Notes: a model not told the origin generated them from the sequence alone. A stretch of 64,000 nt of DNA from an uncultured Prevotellaceae bacterium (GCA_900318645.1 ONLH01000002.1:62001-126000); one strand, 5' to 3'; shown: positions 1 through 9,573, counted from the stretch's first letter. Translations and numbers: made by a program.

Positions 1-39
1 AAAAACTAAAGTCTAACGTCTAAAAACTCTAAAGCCTAA

Positions 40-525
40 CTACGCATTATCAATCACTTGCTCATCATCAGCATTCTCGGTAAAATGAGCTCCAATGATA
101 TAGTCCAGCGAAATCTTGCCTGGACCAGCCAGCAACATATAGATGAAAATGCCGATGAACATCAAGGGATAACCTGGCTGAAAGTTGAAAAACTGATTTG
201 TCGCCGTGTCGGGGGATGACATGATGAGATTCTCGGCGAAAAGCATCAGGCACAAGGGGAACAATACGGCAAGACGCGTCAGGAAACCCAACATAATGCA
301 TACGGCACATAGCAGTTCTATCGCCACCAGCAACGTCATCGAGGCTTCGGGTGAGAGGCCAAAGAAACCGTGGAAGGTGGGTACGATAGCTTCAAAGTTC
401 AACATCTGACGAATGCACAGCTGCAGGAACATGATTCCTGTGAACAAGCGCAAGAACAGACGCGACAAGTTGCTGTAGGTGTGACCCACGCTATAGAGAA
501 ATAGGTTCTTGAAAAAACTTGTCAT
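40..525 (-). CDS. DoxX-family membrane protein
   Basis: A 161-residue integral membrane protein of the DoxX type. Four hydrophobic segments are visible at about residues 20-40, 64-84, 87-105 and 118-136, the usual DoxX four-helix plan and length. A polar tail rich in Asp and Glu follows. Family members have been linked to quinone or thiol redox chemistry, but nothing here fixes a substrate. It lies 50 bases after the DUF5106 gene on the same strand and is probably cotranscribed with it. Pairing with a thioredoxin-fold secreted protein fits an envelope redox role, which is inference. The start is an ATG directly before the hydrophobic N-terminal region. Confidence 0.8.
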   Translation of the reverse strand: MTSFFKNLFLYSVGHTYSNLSRLFLRLFTGIMFLQLCIRQMLNFEAIVPTFHGFFGLSPEASMTLLVAIELLCAVCIMLGFLTRLAVLFPLCLMLFAENLIMSSPDTATNQFFNFQPGYPLMFIGIFIYMLLAGPGKISLDYIIGAHFTENADDEQVIDNA

Positions 526-575
526 AACTTTATCACATCTTTTTGTCTATCTATAACTATAGCTTTTTAACTCAA

Positions 576-1466
576 TCAATTAGGATTAACAGCTTGCATC
601 AATCTTTCGACCGACAAGCTCTTATTGACGATGGTTCGCTGTGTGTCAAGGATATAGCAACACGGGAAAACACGCAGGTCAAGGTCACGGGACAAATTTT
701 CACCGCAACCGAAGGTCCAGTTGTCGGCATAGCCAGCAACTGAACTTGCCCAGTCTGCACTGTATTTGTTCATGGATAGGCAAACCAGCTTGGCTTGTCC
801 CTCATTGAGCAGGGCGTTTAAAGCCACATCGGTGCTCAATCGCAAGCGACCGATCATGCTGTCGGTACTATCATCAACAAATAACAGAATAAACGTCTCA
901 GCCTCCAATTCACTCAAGCGATGCTTTAAACCATCAACGCCAAAATACTCAAAATCAAGCACAGAACCAACCTGGACAGCATTGATGCGGGTCAACTGTT
1001 CAGCATAGTGGTCACGCAAGGCACGCGGCAACTTCTTGTTACCGGCAAGGGGCTTGGCAAACGCTGCATACACCTCGTCACTCCAGTACTCTGCCTCGGT
1101 ACCATAGAGAGCCCGCTCGGCAATCTCACCCAACTTCTGCAGGTTGGACGTGTTGGACTGCGCTTTGTTGACAAGGTCACGAACGGCACCAAGAACTACA
1201 TTACGGTGGCCAAAACGGAAGAAGTCCACAAAGTCACGAAAGGTTGTTTCAAACGCCACATCGTCGCTGATGGGCTTGCTGATGTCAAAATTATCCCAAA
1301 AATGGCTGATGATGTAGTTACAACGGCTCTCAAGCGTGGAGCAAGTGTCTGGCGCCAGCGGATAGGCGAACAACGTGCCTGGTTGTTGGTCAGCAAGTTG
1401 TCCCTGAGCGTGACTGGACACACTCATTAGCGCCAATGTGGTGATTAATAATAAAATAGGTCTCAT
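576..1466 (-). CDS. Secreted DUF5106 / thioredoxin-like protein
   Basis: A 296-residue exported protein. The first ATG (1466) begins a signal peptide with a hydrophobic core (LLLITTLALM) and a cut after SHAQ. The N-terminal half resembles the DUF5106 domain that precedes thioredoxin folds in Bacteroidetes. The C-terminal part has thioredoxin-like strands and an FPCCYILD segment where thioredoxins carry the cis-proline loop. The usual CxxC site after the first strand is absent; that place reads FVDDSTDS. A classical disulfide reductase activity is therefore unlikely, and the fold may be used for binding. It is upstream of the DoxX gene in an apparent two-gene operon. Family placement is fairly secure; function is unknown. 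Confidence 0.7.
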   Translation of the reverse strand: MRPILLLITTLALMSVSSHAQGQLADQQPGTLFAYPLAPDTCSTLESRCNYIISHFWDNFDISKPISDDVAFETTFRDFVDFFRFGHRNVVLGAVRDLVNKAQSNTSNLQKLGEIAERALYGTEAEYWSDEVYAAFAKPLAGNKKLPRALRDHYAEQLTRINAVQVGSVLDFEYFGVDGLKHRLSELEAETFILLFVDDSTDSMIGRLRLSTDVALNALLNEGQAKLVCLSMNKYSADWASSVAGYADNWTFGCGENLSRDLDLRVFPCCYILDTQRTIVNKSLSVERLMQAVNPN

Positions 1467-2208
1467 TTTCAAATACCAGTGACCATTTTGGTCATCATTT
1501 AAACTGCTAAATTACTACAAAAGCGTCAAACCAAACAATGCCTCAATGCAAAAAACTATCAACAGCAACATTTTTTCACAATAGCCACACATTTGGTAGC
1601 TGTTCAACAAAATCACCTGACAAAAAACTCACGACTGTCCAGTAAAGCCCTCAGTCAGTCAATGAATATAACACTTGCATATATTAAGAAACAATAAGCC
1701 CACCACGAATAAGATCGCGGCAGGCTGCCTTTGGGATATATTTTTATTTTCATTTTGGAGGTATCGCTTCCAAGTTATCCAGTAATTACTTTCTTGAGGG
1801 TCTAGTCCTTTCAAGACGATGCAAAATTACCGCCAAACCAATCATCAGATTAGGAAAAAAGCCATAATCCGTTAGGACAATTTGTCTTTTTTTGACCTCA
1901 TTTTTTTGTTTTTTTGACTTTTTACAACAATTAATAAACTAAAAATCAATGATTTAAAAAATCCAAATTTGTTGTTTTTTTCTGTGGACATTACAGCAAC
2001 CTCTTGTCCAACGATTTCGCCTTCATCAACCGGCCTTTCTCCACAAATCAGGCAAGTCAGGTAGACAGACGCTTACAACAAAGCACAATACGTTCCTGTA
2101 CAACGTAAAGAGAGCCAGCCCTGATAGAGCTGACTCCCTTTAACGTAATTTGACAAAATATCTTTCAACTCACGTCCAATAAGCCTTCATTCTGGAACAT
2201 TAAGAACG
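1467..2208. other. Intergenic region, 742 bases, AT-rich
   Basis: No convincing gene in either direction. The right end holds the hairpin that follows the glycan locus, listed separately. On the minus strand a TAATTTTG box near 1819-1826 resembles a Bacteroidetes -7 element, but no TTTG lies 19-21 bases upstream of it. I do not call it as the promoter of the DUF5106 gene. The middle (about 1860-1985) is very rich in T and A, with runs of T on the plus strand. Confidence 0.6.
2103..2144 (-). terminator. Hairpin after the surface-glycan operon
   Basis: An inverted repeat with 13-base arms around a 9-base loop. Read as minus-strand RNA, all 13 pairs form if two G-U pairs are allowed. Read as plus-strand RNA the same positions give mismatches, so the structure suits leftward transcripts. 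It lies about 65 bases past the stop codon of the last glycan gene. There is no clean U tract, so it could be a Rho-type or 3'-end stabilising structure. Confidence 0.5.
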
Positions 2209-2967
2209 CTAAAACTTGACAAAGCCGAGTTTCTTTCTCAACTTGAATAAGGCCAAGCCAAAGACCCTGTGTGACATACGCGAGAGCCATAATTTGACGG
2301 GATTCTGCTTTTGCCAAGTCCTCGCATACCAATGTATTGAACGGGTCCTATCGGTAATTTTCAAGCGCCCAGTGATGTCTTCAAATGGATTAAAATAATC
2401 CTCAGGATATATCCAAAGGCCAGCGACATGTTGCAAATCAGGCGATTTCTGCAATCCTGCCTCAACCAGCAGTCGGGTGGTATGAGCCACCACAGTACCA
2501 GGAATAATGCTCCCATCCTCGTTCAGGTAATGGATACCCTCATAGAAATCCAGCAGTTGCTTGTAGAAATCGGTGCCAGCAGGGGTACCGATACCCAAAC
2601 CTGGAGCCACCATCGGATAACCCACGAGATCCTCGGGTATCACCTTACACATCTCCTCAACGCCCATGAAGGCCCCCTTCTCGACGATATCATCGATCGG
2701 CTTGATTACCTCGACATCCGTGTCAAAATAGATGCCGCCATAGTGATACAATACCCAGAACCGCGCATAGTCGCTCACAAACGCATATTTGCCGACACTA
2801 TATGCCTCGGCAGTATATGGAATGATATTGACATCAAAGTTATCCTCGTTCCATTCCTTGATTTCATAGTCAGGCATATACTTGCGCCAGCTCTCTATAC
2901 ACTTCACTGCGCTCTCCGGCAACGGATTTCGCCCAAACCAACAATAATGTACTACTTTAGGTATCAT
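2209..2967 (-). CDS. Glycosyltransferase, GT32-like capsular sugar transferase
   Basis: A 252-residue glycosyltransferase related to the DXD-containing GT32 / Och1-like family. It opens with IPKVVHYCWFG, the first strand of the sugar-nucleotide fold. The metal-binding motif appears as YGGIYFDTDVEV near residues 96-107. Such enzymes move a sugar from a nucleotide donor to a growing glycan on the cytoplasmic side of the membrane. This is the last gene of the glycan operon. Its ATG overlaps the stop of the upstream acyltransferase by four bases, so the two are translationally coupled. Donor and acceptor cannot be read from the sequence. Confidence 0.85.
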   Translation of the reverse strand: MIPKVVHYCWFGRNPLPESAVKCIESWRKYMPDYEIKEWNEDNFDVNIIPYTAEAYSVGKYAFVSDYARFWVLYHYGGIYFDTDVEVIKPIDDIVEKGAFMGVEEMCKVIPEDLVGYPMVAPGLGIGTPAGTDFYKQLLDFYEGIHYLNEDGSIIPGTVVAHTTRLLVEAGLQKSPDLQHVAGLWIYPEDYFNPFEDITGRLKITDRTRSIHWYARTWQKQNPVKLWLSRMSHRVFGLALFKLRKKLGFVKF

Positions 2968-3953
2968 ACGCCAATTATATATTTGCTAAAACGAAAGCGA
3001 GAAATAACCCACGATGTAAATAGCGACAATAAAAATGTAGATAAAACAATTACAGGAATTTGCGCCAACCACGGCAAAGATTGCACAACATCAAGATTCC
3101 ATAAAATCTTTCTCATTATGAATATGTGCACAAAATATATTCCAAATGATAACCGAGAGATTTGACCTGCTATTGCCATCTGTCTATTAGGTAGTTGCAT
3201 GATCAACTCAAAAATAGCGAAAGCCATCATTGCCACGGGTAATGACAAATACCATAGTGCTGAATAAAAGTCAAACTTAATTCCACTCAACAACAAAGTC
3301 AACGGAACAAAAACAGCAACAGTAAGAGCCACTATGATATGCCACAAACGATATTCATAATGAGACTTGAGATAATACCCCAAAACGTAATACCCTACGT
3401 AGCCAGCAAAATAATATAACACACCTGATGCGGAATCATTAATCTGAAGCCACATACTTAGATATGGATAAAGAAGTGTTACACCCCATAGCAAAAGATA
3501 AAACTCAACCTCTCGTTTGGATGCTCTACTTAACCATTGCGACAAGATTGGGGTTAGCAAGTACAATCCAACCAAAACGTACATAAACCACAACACGCCA
3601 TGCCCTTGTACCGAAAAAGGAATGCTTAGCATTGACGTCAAAGCAGCTGTAATTGAAGGTCTTTGGTCAACATATCTCACCAACAAGTAGAACAGCGTCC
3701 AGAAAAGAGTCGGGAATAAGATCTTGGAGAGCCGCCTTTTCAAAAACTCTTTCATTGTCAGTTTATTATCCAATAACAATGTTCCACTTATCATAAAAAA
3801 GAGCACAAGCCCTGGGGCGGTCAAATAGGAAATACTTGCTAACAAAAAACCCGGCGCATCACTATTTGGCATAGGAGAATGCATTAGTACAATCATCAAA
3901 ATTGCAACTATACGCAAAATATCCAACCTACTATCCCGGTTTATGCTTGTCAT
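2964..3953 (-). CDS. Acyltransferase family 3 (OafA/WecH-like) membrane protein
   Basis: A 329-residue multi-pass membrane protein of the Acyl_transf_3 family. The signature LDILRIVAILMIVLMH near the N-terminus carries the conserved His needed for acyl transfer. About ten hydrophobic segments follow, and the length is normal. These enzymes place acetyl or other acyl groups on surface sugars, usually from acyl-CoA. It overlaps its neighbours by four bases at both ends, so it is an integral part of the operon. It is AT-richer than the glycosyltransferase upstream, as seen in several genes of this mosaic locus. The donor acyl group is unknown. Confidence 0.85.
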   Translation of the reverse strand: MTSINRDSRLDILRIVAILMIVLMHSPMPNSDAPGFLLASISYLTAPGLVLFFMISGTLLLDNKLTMKEFLKRRLSKILFPTLFWTLFYLLVRYVDQRPSITAALTSMLSIPFSVQGHGVLWFMYVLVGLYLLTPILSQWLSRASKREVEFYLLLWGVTLLYPYLSMWLQINDSASGVLYYFAGYVGYYVLGYYLKSHYEYRLWHIIVALTVAVFVPLTLLLSGIKFDFYSALWYLSLPVAMMAFAIFELIMQLPNRQMAIAGQISRLSFGIYFVHIFIMRKILWNLDVVQSLPWLAQIPVIVLSTFLLSLFTSWVISRFRFSKYIIGV

Positions 3954-5164
3954 AACAGCCGGTATATTTTCTCCACCTCGCTCTCGTTACCGTAGTCGTG
4001 AGTCGCGAGATAATTAGAGACGGTGTTCTGTAATTCCTTATCCTTAATCACATTAACGATCCCGCTGGCACACGCCTCGTTGTCCATCGGCACAATCACT
4101 CCGTCAATGCCATCACTGATCTGACTCTTCGCCGTCGGATAATCAGTGACAACCACCGGCCTGCACAGGACCTGCGCCTCACGCACCGTTACACTCTTGC
4201 CCTCGTAACGGCTTGGCTGGACGTAAATGTCACAAGCCTTGATATAGGGATAGGGATTCTCTTTCTTGCCTAGCAGAATCACATGATCCTGCATGCCCGC
4301 ATCCGCTATCTTCTGGCGAATCAAGGCCTCGTCACTACCGAAGCCGATGATGTACCAGCGCAAATCTGGACAACCGGCCTCGACGATACGCCTCGCAATA
4401 TCGGGCACATTATCATAATTCTTGGCATGAGTGTACCGTCCCACAGAGAGCAGCCTGATTCCCGTTGAAGGCATTTCATCGGTCACGTCAAGCAAATCGG
4501 CCTGAGTCCTAACGAAATCAGGTGACAATATATTCTCGATTTCGATAATCTTATCCTTGAGGGAAGGGAACGTCTTGAGAAATGAGCGGGTACAGTCCGG
4601 CGAGATCGACATGATATGGTCATAGCCTCCCCATACGGGCAGTTCCTTCTCAACATTCACGTGAATCGTTGAGTAATCGGTATGGATCCAGGCGATTTTC
4701 TTCTTGGCTTTTACCTTATTGAGAACTATATTATGCGGAGTGATGAAACTGATGGCCAGATCATATTCACCCAAGTAATCAAGCGACGGCAGGAACGGTT
4801 GCACCGCATCAGCAACATATTGGAAGCCGCTGCTGTCCATACGTTCCGCATCGCCTGTCAACGACGCGTGATAGCTGGCATGAAGCCTTTTGGCCTTTAA
4901 TCTGCCATAGAGCACGCCCAACTGCCCCTCAAGCAATATCTGCTTCATCGGCCGTTCGATGGCATTATACCCCCGCTTTTCAGGCAACAGATGAATCTTC
5001 TCAGGAATCAGCGGCATGAATTCCCCAGTATGCTGGTTGATGAACAGATCCACCTCCACCCTACTGGTATCCAACGCATTCAGCAGCCCCAGCAGAGCCC
5101 TCTCGGCCCCACCCAGCTCCATATAATGCATATTAACAAACACCCGCCCCTTCTTCATTTTCAC
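3950..5164 (-). CDS. Glycosyltransferase family 4
   Basis: A 404-residue GT-B enzyme. The N-terminal lobe has the acceptor-side GGAERALLGLL motif (residues 18-28). The C-terminal lobe has the GT4 donor-site pattern EGKSVTVREA, with its two glutamates eight positions apart, followed by PVVVTDYPTAK. A retaining cytoplasmic glycosyltransferase that builds the repeat unit is the likely role. The frame opens with GTG at 5164, giving a GTGA overlap with the upstream stop that matches the four-base overlaps of its neighbours. An ATG at 5158 is an equally possible start. Confidence 0.88.
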   Translation of the reverse strand: MKMKKGRVFVNMHYMELGGAERALLGLLNALDTSRVEVDLFINQHTGEFMPLIPEKIHLLPEKRGYNAIERPMKQILLEGQLGVLYGRLKAKRLHASYHASLTGDAERMDSSGFQYVADAVQPFLPSLDYLGEYDLAISFITPHNIVLNKVKAKKKIAWIHTDYSTIHVNVEKELPVWGGYDHIMSISPDCTRSFLKTFPSLKDKIIEIENILSPDFVRTQADLLDVTDEMPSTGIRLLSVGRYTHAKNYDNVPDIARRIVEAGCPDLRWYIIGFGSDEALIRQKIADAGMQDHVILLGKKENPYPYIKACDIYVQPSRYEGKSVTVREAQVLCRPVVVTDYPTAKSQISDGIDGVIVPMDNEACASGIVNVIKDKELQNTVSNYLATHDYGNESEVEKIYRLL

Positions 5165-6417
5165 AAATGAAGCTTTCGTTTCAGTATGGAGAAGAAATTT
5201 TGACGGTAATAGCGCTTAAGGCCTTGTTTTTTGGCTTTATCAAAGTCAAAACTTAGAAACCAATCAACAAATTCCTTGTCCTCTATTCTATCATAATTCT
5301 CAAGCATTTTCTTCTTGATGTGAGGCCAATGGATGAACTTTTCACTCTTAAAACTCATCAAGCCTGCCCTACGGTATAAGACTTGCTCCCAATGCTCCTT
5401 AAGAGAACCTTCAATATTAAAGCCAAAGTCCTTAATGTCCCCACCTTCGGCAACGATACCGAGAATTGTGCGGAAGCATTTTTCACACTCACAGCAGTTA
5501 TGATCGTGAAAAGAGCAAACGCGCATAAAAAACGGTTTACCCGTTGCCTTTTGATGCTTGACAATAACCTCCATTTTACCTTGGCGATTCAATTCAAAGC
5601 CATCGTGAGTCACAAAGCCTTCCTTGGCATATTGGAATGCGCTATCGGTAGTGAGGTTGGATGCACAATAGAAATTAAGGCCTATTGTTAATGAACTTGC
5701 GATCATAATCTCACTAATTCCTGCCTGATATGCTACAGGAATAGCTATCCCGATAAAAGCCATCGAATGTAAAAAGCCATGCCACATTGTGTCACCTATT
5801 GCTTTATGATACTTTTGATCGAACAAGTCGCTAATGACTCTAGCAAAATTTGAACGAACAAAACATGTCGGCACATTGTACTCACGAGCAAAGCTCGATA
5901 TGTCGCGTTTATCTGCGTCAGCTGCTATATCTTTATCTTCTAGCGATTTATACCACCCCTGAATATTGCACAGCATCGGTGACTTTTGAAGATTTCGAAT
6001 AAATGTAGCCTGGCAATCAGCACCTCCACTGAAAAGCAGAAGAGCTCGCGTGGAAGGCAGTTTAGAGGCCGGCATTTCATTTCGTGCCAGAATAGCGGGG
6101 ACGAATCGACCCTTGAGAGGAAAATGGTCATATATCTCGCGATACGCCTCCCGAATATTAGGGACACCGTCATAGAATGTCTTGTCGATTTCGCGCACCC
6201 AAAGATTGCAGTCCAACACCCACGAAATTGCCAAAAGTGAGCTCACAAAAGGTATAGCCAAAATGCTGTCCGGCACATCGGTCACATCACGATCGTACTC
6301 AACAAATAAGGTATCAGTCGTGAAGAACTTTTCTATTTCACGGCTGACGGTAAAATGATAGTTGACAAGATTCCCCTTTCGTTCTATTTCTTTTAGAATA
6401 ATATCAAGATTCTTCAT
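5161..6417 (-). CDS. PP-loop ATP pyrophosphatase-like protein with Cys cluster
   Basis: A 418-residue protein of uncertain function. Residues 130-135 read SGGADC, the PP-loop of enzymes that adenylate a carbonyl or carboxylate (SGGxDS, with Cys in place of the final Ser). A Cys cluster follows at residues 301, 308, 309, 311 and 314, ending CECEKCFRT. It recalls the metal-binding cluster of QueC-like and N-acetyl-sugar amidotransferase-like PP-loop proteins. The context (aldolase and pyruvyl transferase upstream, glycosyltransferases downstream) suggests ATP-dependent amidation or thiolation of a sugar acid, which is inference. It overlaps the aldolase gene by 14 bases. I cannot assign a named family with confidence. 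Confidence 0.55.
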   Translation of the reverse strand: MKNLDIILKEIERKGNLVNYHFTVSREIEKFFTTDTLFVEYDRDVTDVPDSILAIPFVSSLLAISWVLDCNLWVREIDKTFYDGVPNIREAYREIYDHFPLKGRFVPAILARNEMPASKLPSTRALLLFSGGADCQATFIRNLQKSPMLCNIQGWYKSLEDKDIAADADKRDISSFAREYNVPTCFVRSNFARVISDLFDQKYHKAIGDTMWHGFLHSMAFIGIAIPVAYQAGISEIMIASSLTIGLNFYCASNLTTDSAFQYAKEGFVTHDGFELNRQGKMEVIVKHQKATGKPFFMRVCSFHDHNCCECEKCFRTILGIVAEGGDIKDFGFNIEGSLKEHWEQVLYRRAGLMSFKSEKFIHWPHIKKKMLENYDRIEDKEFVDWFLSFDFDKAKKQGLKRYYRQNFFSILKRKLHL

Positions 6418-7417
6418 TATCCTTTAACTCTTTGGCAATTTTGTACAGCAAATCTTCATTCATATAAATACGGTCATGCTTGCAATAATTGACAATCAGT
6501 GTATATGGGCTCAAACCAAATTCTTTGGCAACTTTCCTTATCGAGTTCATGTATCCGCTGTGGAACCCAGCGATGCCGCAATAGGTATCCAACCCGCTGA
6601 CCCCCTTGAATTTGACCATGGGGCGCAGATAGTCCTCACTGAATTGCATCAAATCGGGCAATCTGTAGGTCTTATCGCCATATTTCTTCTGCAAAACTGC
6701 GATTACTTGCTCGGTAGATGCGTTGCCAGCTCCGCGACCTAATGACTGCAGCGAGGTATCAATAAATTCACACCCGATTGTAGCTGCATAGACCGTATTG
6801 TACACAGCATAGCCAAGGTTATCATGCCCATGAAATCCCACTGCGATATCACGAGAGGCTGTATTCTTGATGATATCATAATAGGCTTTGATGTCTTCAG
6901 GGAACATGCAACCGGCTGAATCCACGATTGTCAGCACATCGGCGCCTGCTTTATCAGATATTTTGACACACTCCTCAAAAACACTTGGCTCAGCGCAGTA
7001 GGTTTTCATATAATTGGCGAAGACCATCAGGCCCAGGTCCTTTGCCTTTTCAATAAAGGGAACCGTCGCCCGTTGCGACTTGAGGTCGGCATTGGCGCCC
7101 ACCCTGACAAATGAGCCGCCATGTCGCTTAAGCAAATCCAAGTCTTCCAGCCTTGCAATTCCAGGGATACAGAAAAAGCCATACTTGGAATGGTGCAAAT
7201 GCTCTTCAGCGGCTATAAGATACTGCTCATCAGTACACTTTGCTACGCCATGTTGAGGGGAACTTGCATTCAGACCTTGGCCATGACCTATCTCAATATA
7301 TTCAATTCCAGCACGTTCCAGAGCCTGGCTCACCTCAATCTGGTCCTGCTCTGAAATCTGGAAGTCAAGCTCATAACTCCCGTCACGCAAGGTGACGTCT
7401 AATATTGTTGCATTCAT
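6404..7417 (-). CDS. HMGL-type aldolase (4-hydroxy-2-oxovalerate aldolase-like)
   Basis: A 337-residue TIM-barrel enzyme of the HMG-CoA lyase / DmpG / isopropylmalate synthase superfamily. The metal-site motif TLRDGSY is at residues 9-15, and GFHGHDN (about residue 194 on) supplies the metal-binding His pair. The family makes or breaks C-C bonds next to a keto acid such as pyruvate. In a glycan locus it probably builds an unusual keto-acid-derived branch or precursor. It lies between a pyruvyl transferase and a PP-loop enzyme with four- and 14-base overlaps. There is no acetaldehyde dehydrogenase partner, so a catabolic meta-cleavage role is unlikely. Confidence 0.75.
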   Translation of the reverse strand: MNATILDVTLRDGSYELDFQISEQDQIEVSQALERAGIEYIEIGHGQGLNASSPQHGVAKCTDEQYLIAAEEHLHHSKYGFFCIPGIARLEDLDLLKRHGGSFVRVGANADLKSQRATVPFIEKAKDLGLMVFANYMKTYCAEPSVFEECVKISDKAGADVLTIVDSAGCMFPEDIKAYYDIIKNTASRDIAVGFHGHDNLGYAVYNTVYAATIGCEFIDTSLQSLGRGAGNASTEQVIAVLQKKYGDKTYRLPDLMQFSEDYLRPMVKFKGVSGLDTYCGIAGFHSGYMNSIRKVAKEFGLSPYTLIVNYCKHDRIYMNEDLLYKIAKELKDNEES

Positions 7418-8394
7418 TTGACAAAATTTTCAAATTGCGATTTCCATCGCTTGATGGCCTCAAAATCCATAGTAACGTGTGTTTCAATCTCCGAATTGAT
7501 CATTTCGGGCAATTCATGGATTTGATTGATATCAATACAATTAAGATGATTTGCCTTGTCTATCTCACGGGCCCTCTCATCTATTGCAATGATGATAGCT
7601 CTACGGCCGTGACGCATCGCATAGACACCGCCATGAAGGCGAGTGCCCACATAATCGGTGTCATTATTGGTCAGGTATTCATCATAAGCAGCCTTGCTCG
7701 CCGGCAATATCTTGATATTTTCAATATTGTTAAAGTCGTGAAAATACTCGTAGTCACCCATTCCCTGAGGCCAGAAATACACTTCCTGATAATTCTTCAG
7801 CAATGTATCAATAAGAAACTGGCCATTCTCATTAACAGCCGGCTGTCTTGTTAAAGTGAATACCACCTTATCTGACTTCTGCGCCGGAATTGACTTGCAA
7901 AACTCGGGAGTCAGCATCCACATGGTCACACACCCCGTGTTGATGGCCTTCAGCCCCAAGCTTTCCACATACTGCTTGGTCCGCTCATCCCTCACGCTAT
8001 GAAAGTAGTCATGGCTCAACACGCGCTGATACATCTTACGGGTGTACCAATTAGAGGTTTCTCCTGCTCCAGCCCCGACACCGACGCCAATGCTCCCCAT
8101 CAAAGGCTTGCAATTGAACCAATTGATATTCCATTGAGGATAATGAGTCAATAAATCTTTACAGAGTATATTGGAGCCGCCTATGAATTTCAATTCACAG
8201 TTCGAATAGGATTGTAACCGTGAAGAATTACGCCAAACCTGATACCAATGAAATGGGCTGACGTGAGTCGGTAAGGTATATTCATAATTATCCTTCAGCA
8301 GGAACTGCAATTCCTTACGAACACACTCCATAATAATATCGTCGCCCTTATTGCACGATGCGACTGACGTATCTAACAACAGGATATTCCTCAT
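7414..8394 (-). CDS. Polysaccharide pyruvyl transferase family protein
   Basis: A protein of 326 residues from the ATG at 8394, which starts MRNILLLDTSVASCNKGDD. A longer frame reaches 8433 but would overlap the upstream gene, and the hydrophobic strand at the shorter start fits the fold. The C-terminal half has the family signature DYVGTRLHGGVYAM. These GT-B-fold enzymes add a pyruvate ketal from phosphoenolpyruvate to a sugar; some relatives act otherwise. An aldolase gene directly downstream hints that the transferred group may be modified. The stop overlaps the start of that gene by four bases. Confidence 0.82.
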   Translation of the reverse strand: MRNILLLDTSVASCNKGDDIIMECVRKELQFLLKDNYEYTLPTHVSPFHWYQVWRNSSRLQSYSNCELKFIGGSNILCKDLLTHYPQWNINWFNCKPLMGSIGVGVGAGAGETSNWYTRKMYQRVLSHDYFHSVRDERTKQYVESLGLKAINTGCVTMWMLTPEFCKSIPAQKSDKVVFTLTRQPAVNENGQFLIDTLLKNYQEVYFWPQGMGDYEYFHDFNNIENIKILPASKAAYDEYLTNNDTDYVGTRLHGGVYAMRHGRRAIIIAIDERAREIDKANHLNCIDINQIHELPEMINSEIETHVTMDFEAIKRWKSQFENFVK

Positions 8395-8395
8395 T

Positions 8396-9532
8396 TCATT
8401 TAGCCTGATTAATAAATTTAACAGCTTGACCAAAGTCGTGTACCTGCCCCGATGAATGCCTCCGCTTCAACAGCCGGTAGGCGACCCTGCGGACAGACAG
8501 GTTGACATCGTCAAGGCGCAACTTCCTGTTCATTTTGTCGAACTGGCGATTAACCATATAGCTCAGCAGCCTGTTCTGATTCATCTGCCGGAGCCATCGC
8601 TGGTCCTTTTCCAGATTTTCCTCGTACAGCCTGTAATCAAACAAATCGTCATACAACTTCCGTTGCCGTTTGATAGTCTTCTCGGATGTACCCGATTCCT
8701 GATAAACGCAGCGCAGCAGTTCAAACATGATCAATGTCAGGTGACGGGATATCAGATAAGCTTCGCCGCTCCCCAATGAAAACTGATTGATGACGCCATG
8801 GGCTGCAGCGGTAATCGCACGCTGGCGATAGGCGAGCATCTCGGACGGAACCCGCTTGTGCTTGAGCGATGTCGGCGAGAAACTGCCATACAGGTAGCCC
8901 ACCTGAGACGTCACCGCAATTCCCCTGACGTGAGCCAGATAGGAATACACAAACAGCCTATCCTCCGATATCGACAGATTCACATCAAACTTCAGCCCAT
9001 TGTCCGCAATGATGGAACGACGGTACAGTTTCGCCCACGGGCTGCAGCGGTACAGCAGATTGGTCCGGCTGAGCGCGTCATGCACCTGTTCTTTGCCGAT
9101 ATATGTCCCGCTCTTATAGGTCTTGACACTTGCACTACCCTCAACTATCGCATATCCGCAATAAACCAGGTCAATCCGCTCATCCCTGGAGGCCGCATTC
9201 ATCAGCGACTCCAGGAAGCAGTCCAGCACCATGTCATCGCTGTCCACAAATGTCACCCACTCGCCACAGGCGGCTTCCAGCCCCGCATTGCGTGCGGTGC
9301 TCACGCCGGCATTCTCCTGATGGATAACCTTGACACGTTCATCCTGTGCAGCATACTGGTCACAGATGGCTCCACTGCCGTCCTTGCTCCCGTCATCCAC
9401 CAGTATCAGCTCAAAGTCCTGGAAACTCTGAGCCAATATACTGTCAACGCCGCGCGCCAGATAGCGTTCGGCATTATATACAGGAACGATTACTGAAACA
9501 CCAACCATATTTCCAATCATTGCACTAGGCAT
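8396..9532 (-). CDS. Glycosyltransferase family 2
   Basis: A 378-residue GT-A glycosyltransferase. The N-terminus has VSVIVPVYNAERYL and the nucleotide-binding VDDGSKDGS. The metal motif VDSDDMVLD follows near residue 100. The C-terminal 150 residues are basic and helical, as in capsule GT2 enzymes that contact the membrane. ATG codons at 9532, 9520 and 9508 are all possible starts; the last begins just before the first strand. The stop lies one base before the pyruvyl transferase ATG, so translation is probably coupled. Confidence 0.88.
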   Translation of the reverse strand: MPSAMIGNMVGVSVIVPVYNAERYLARGVDSILAQSFQDFELILVDDGSKDGSGAICDQYAAQDERVKVIHQENAGVSTARNAGLEAACGEWVTFVDSDDMVLDCFLESLMNAASRDERIDLVYCGYAIVEGSASVKTYKSGTYIGKEQVHDALSRTNLLYRCSPWAKLYRRSIIADNGLKFDVNLSISEDRLFVYSYLAHVRGIAVTSQVGYLYGSFSPTSLKHKRVPSEMLAYRQRAITAAAHGVINQFSLGSGEAYLISRHLTLIMFELLRCVYQESGTSEKTIKRQRKLYDDLFDYRLYEENLEKDQRWLRQMNQNRLLSYMVNRQFDKMNRKLRLDDVNLSVRRVAYRLLKRRHSSGQVHDFGQAVKFINQAK

Positions 9533-9573
9533 TTACCTTCAATAGCAAGGAATTCATCGGATTCACATGAAGT

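Noticed and set aside
1819-1826. Promoter for the DUF5106 gene (TAATTTTG box)
   Set aside because: No TTTG lies 19-21 bases upstream, and it would imply a leader of about 350 bases.
6404-7417. Catabolic 4-hydroxy-2-oxovalerate aldolase
   Set aside because: The acetaldehyde dehydrogenase partner and the rest of a meta-cleavage pathway are missing. Four- and 14-base overlaps tie it to glycan genes.
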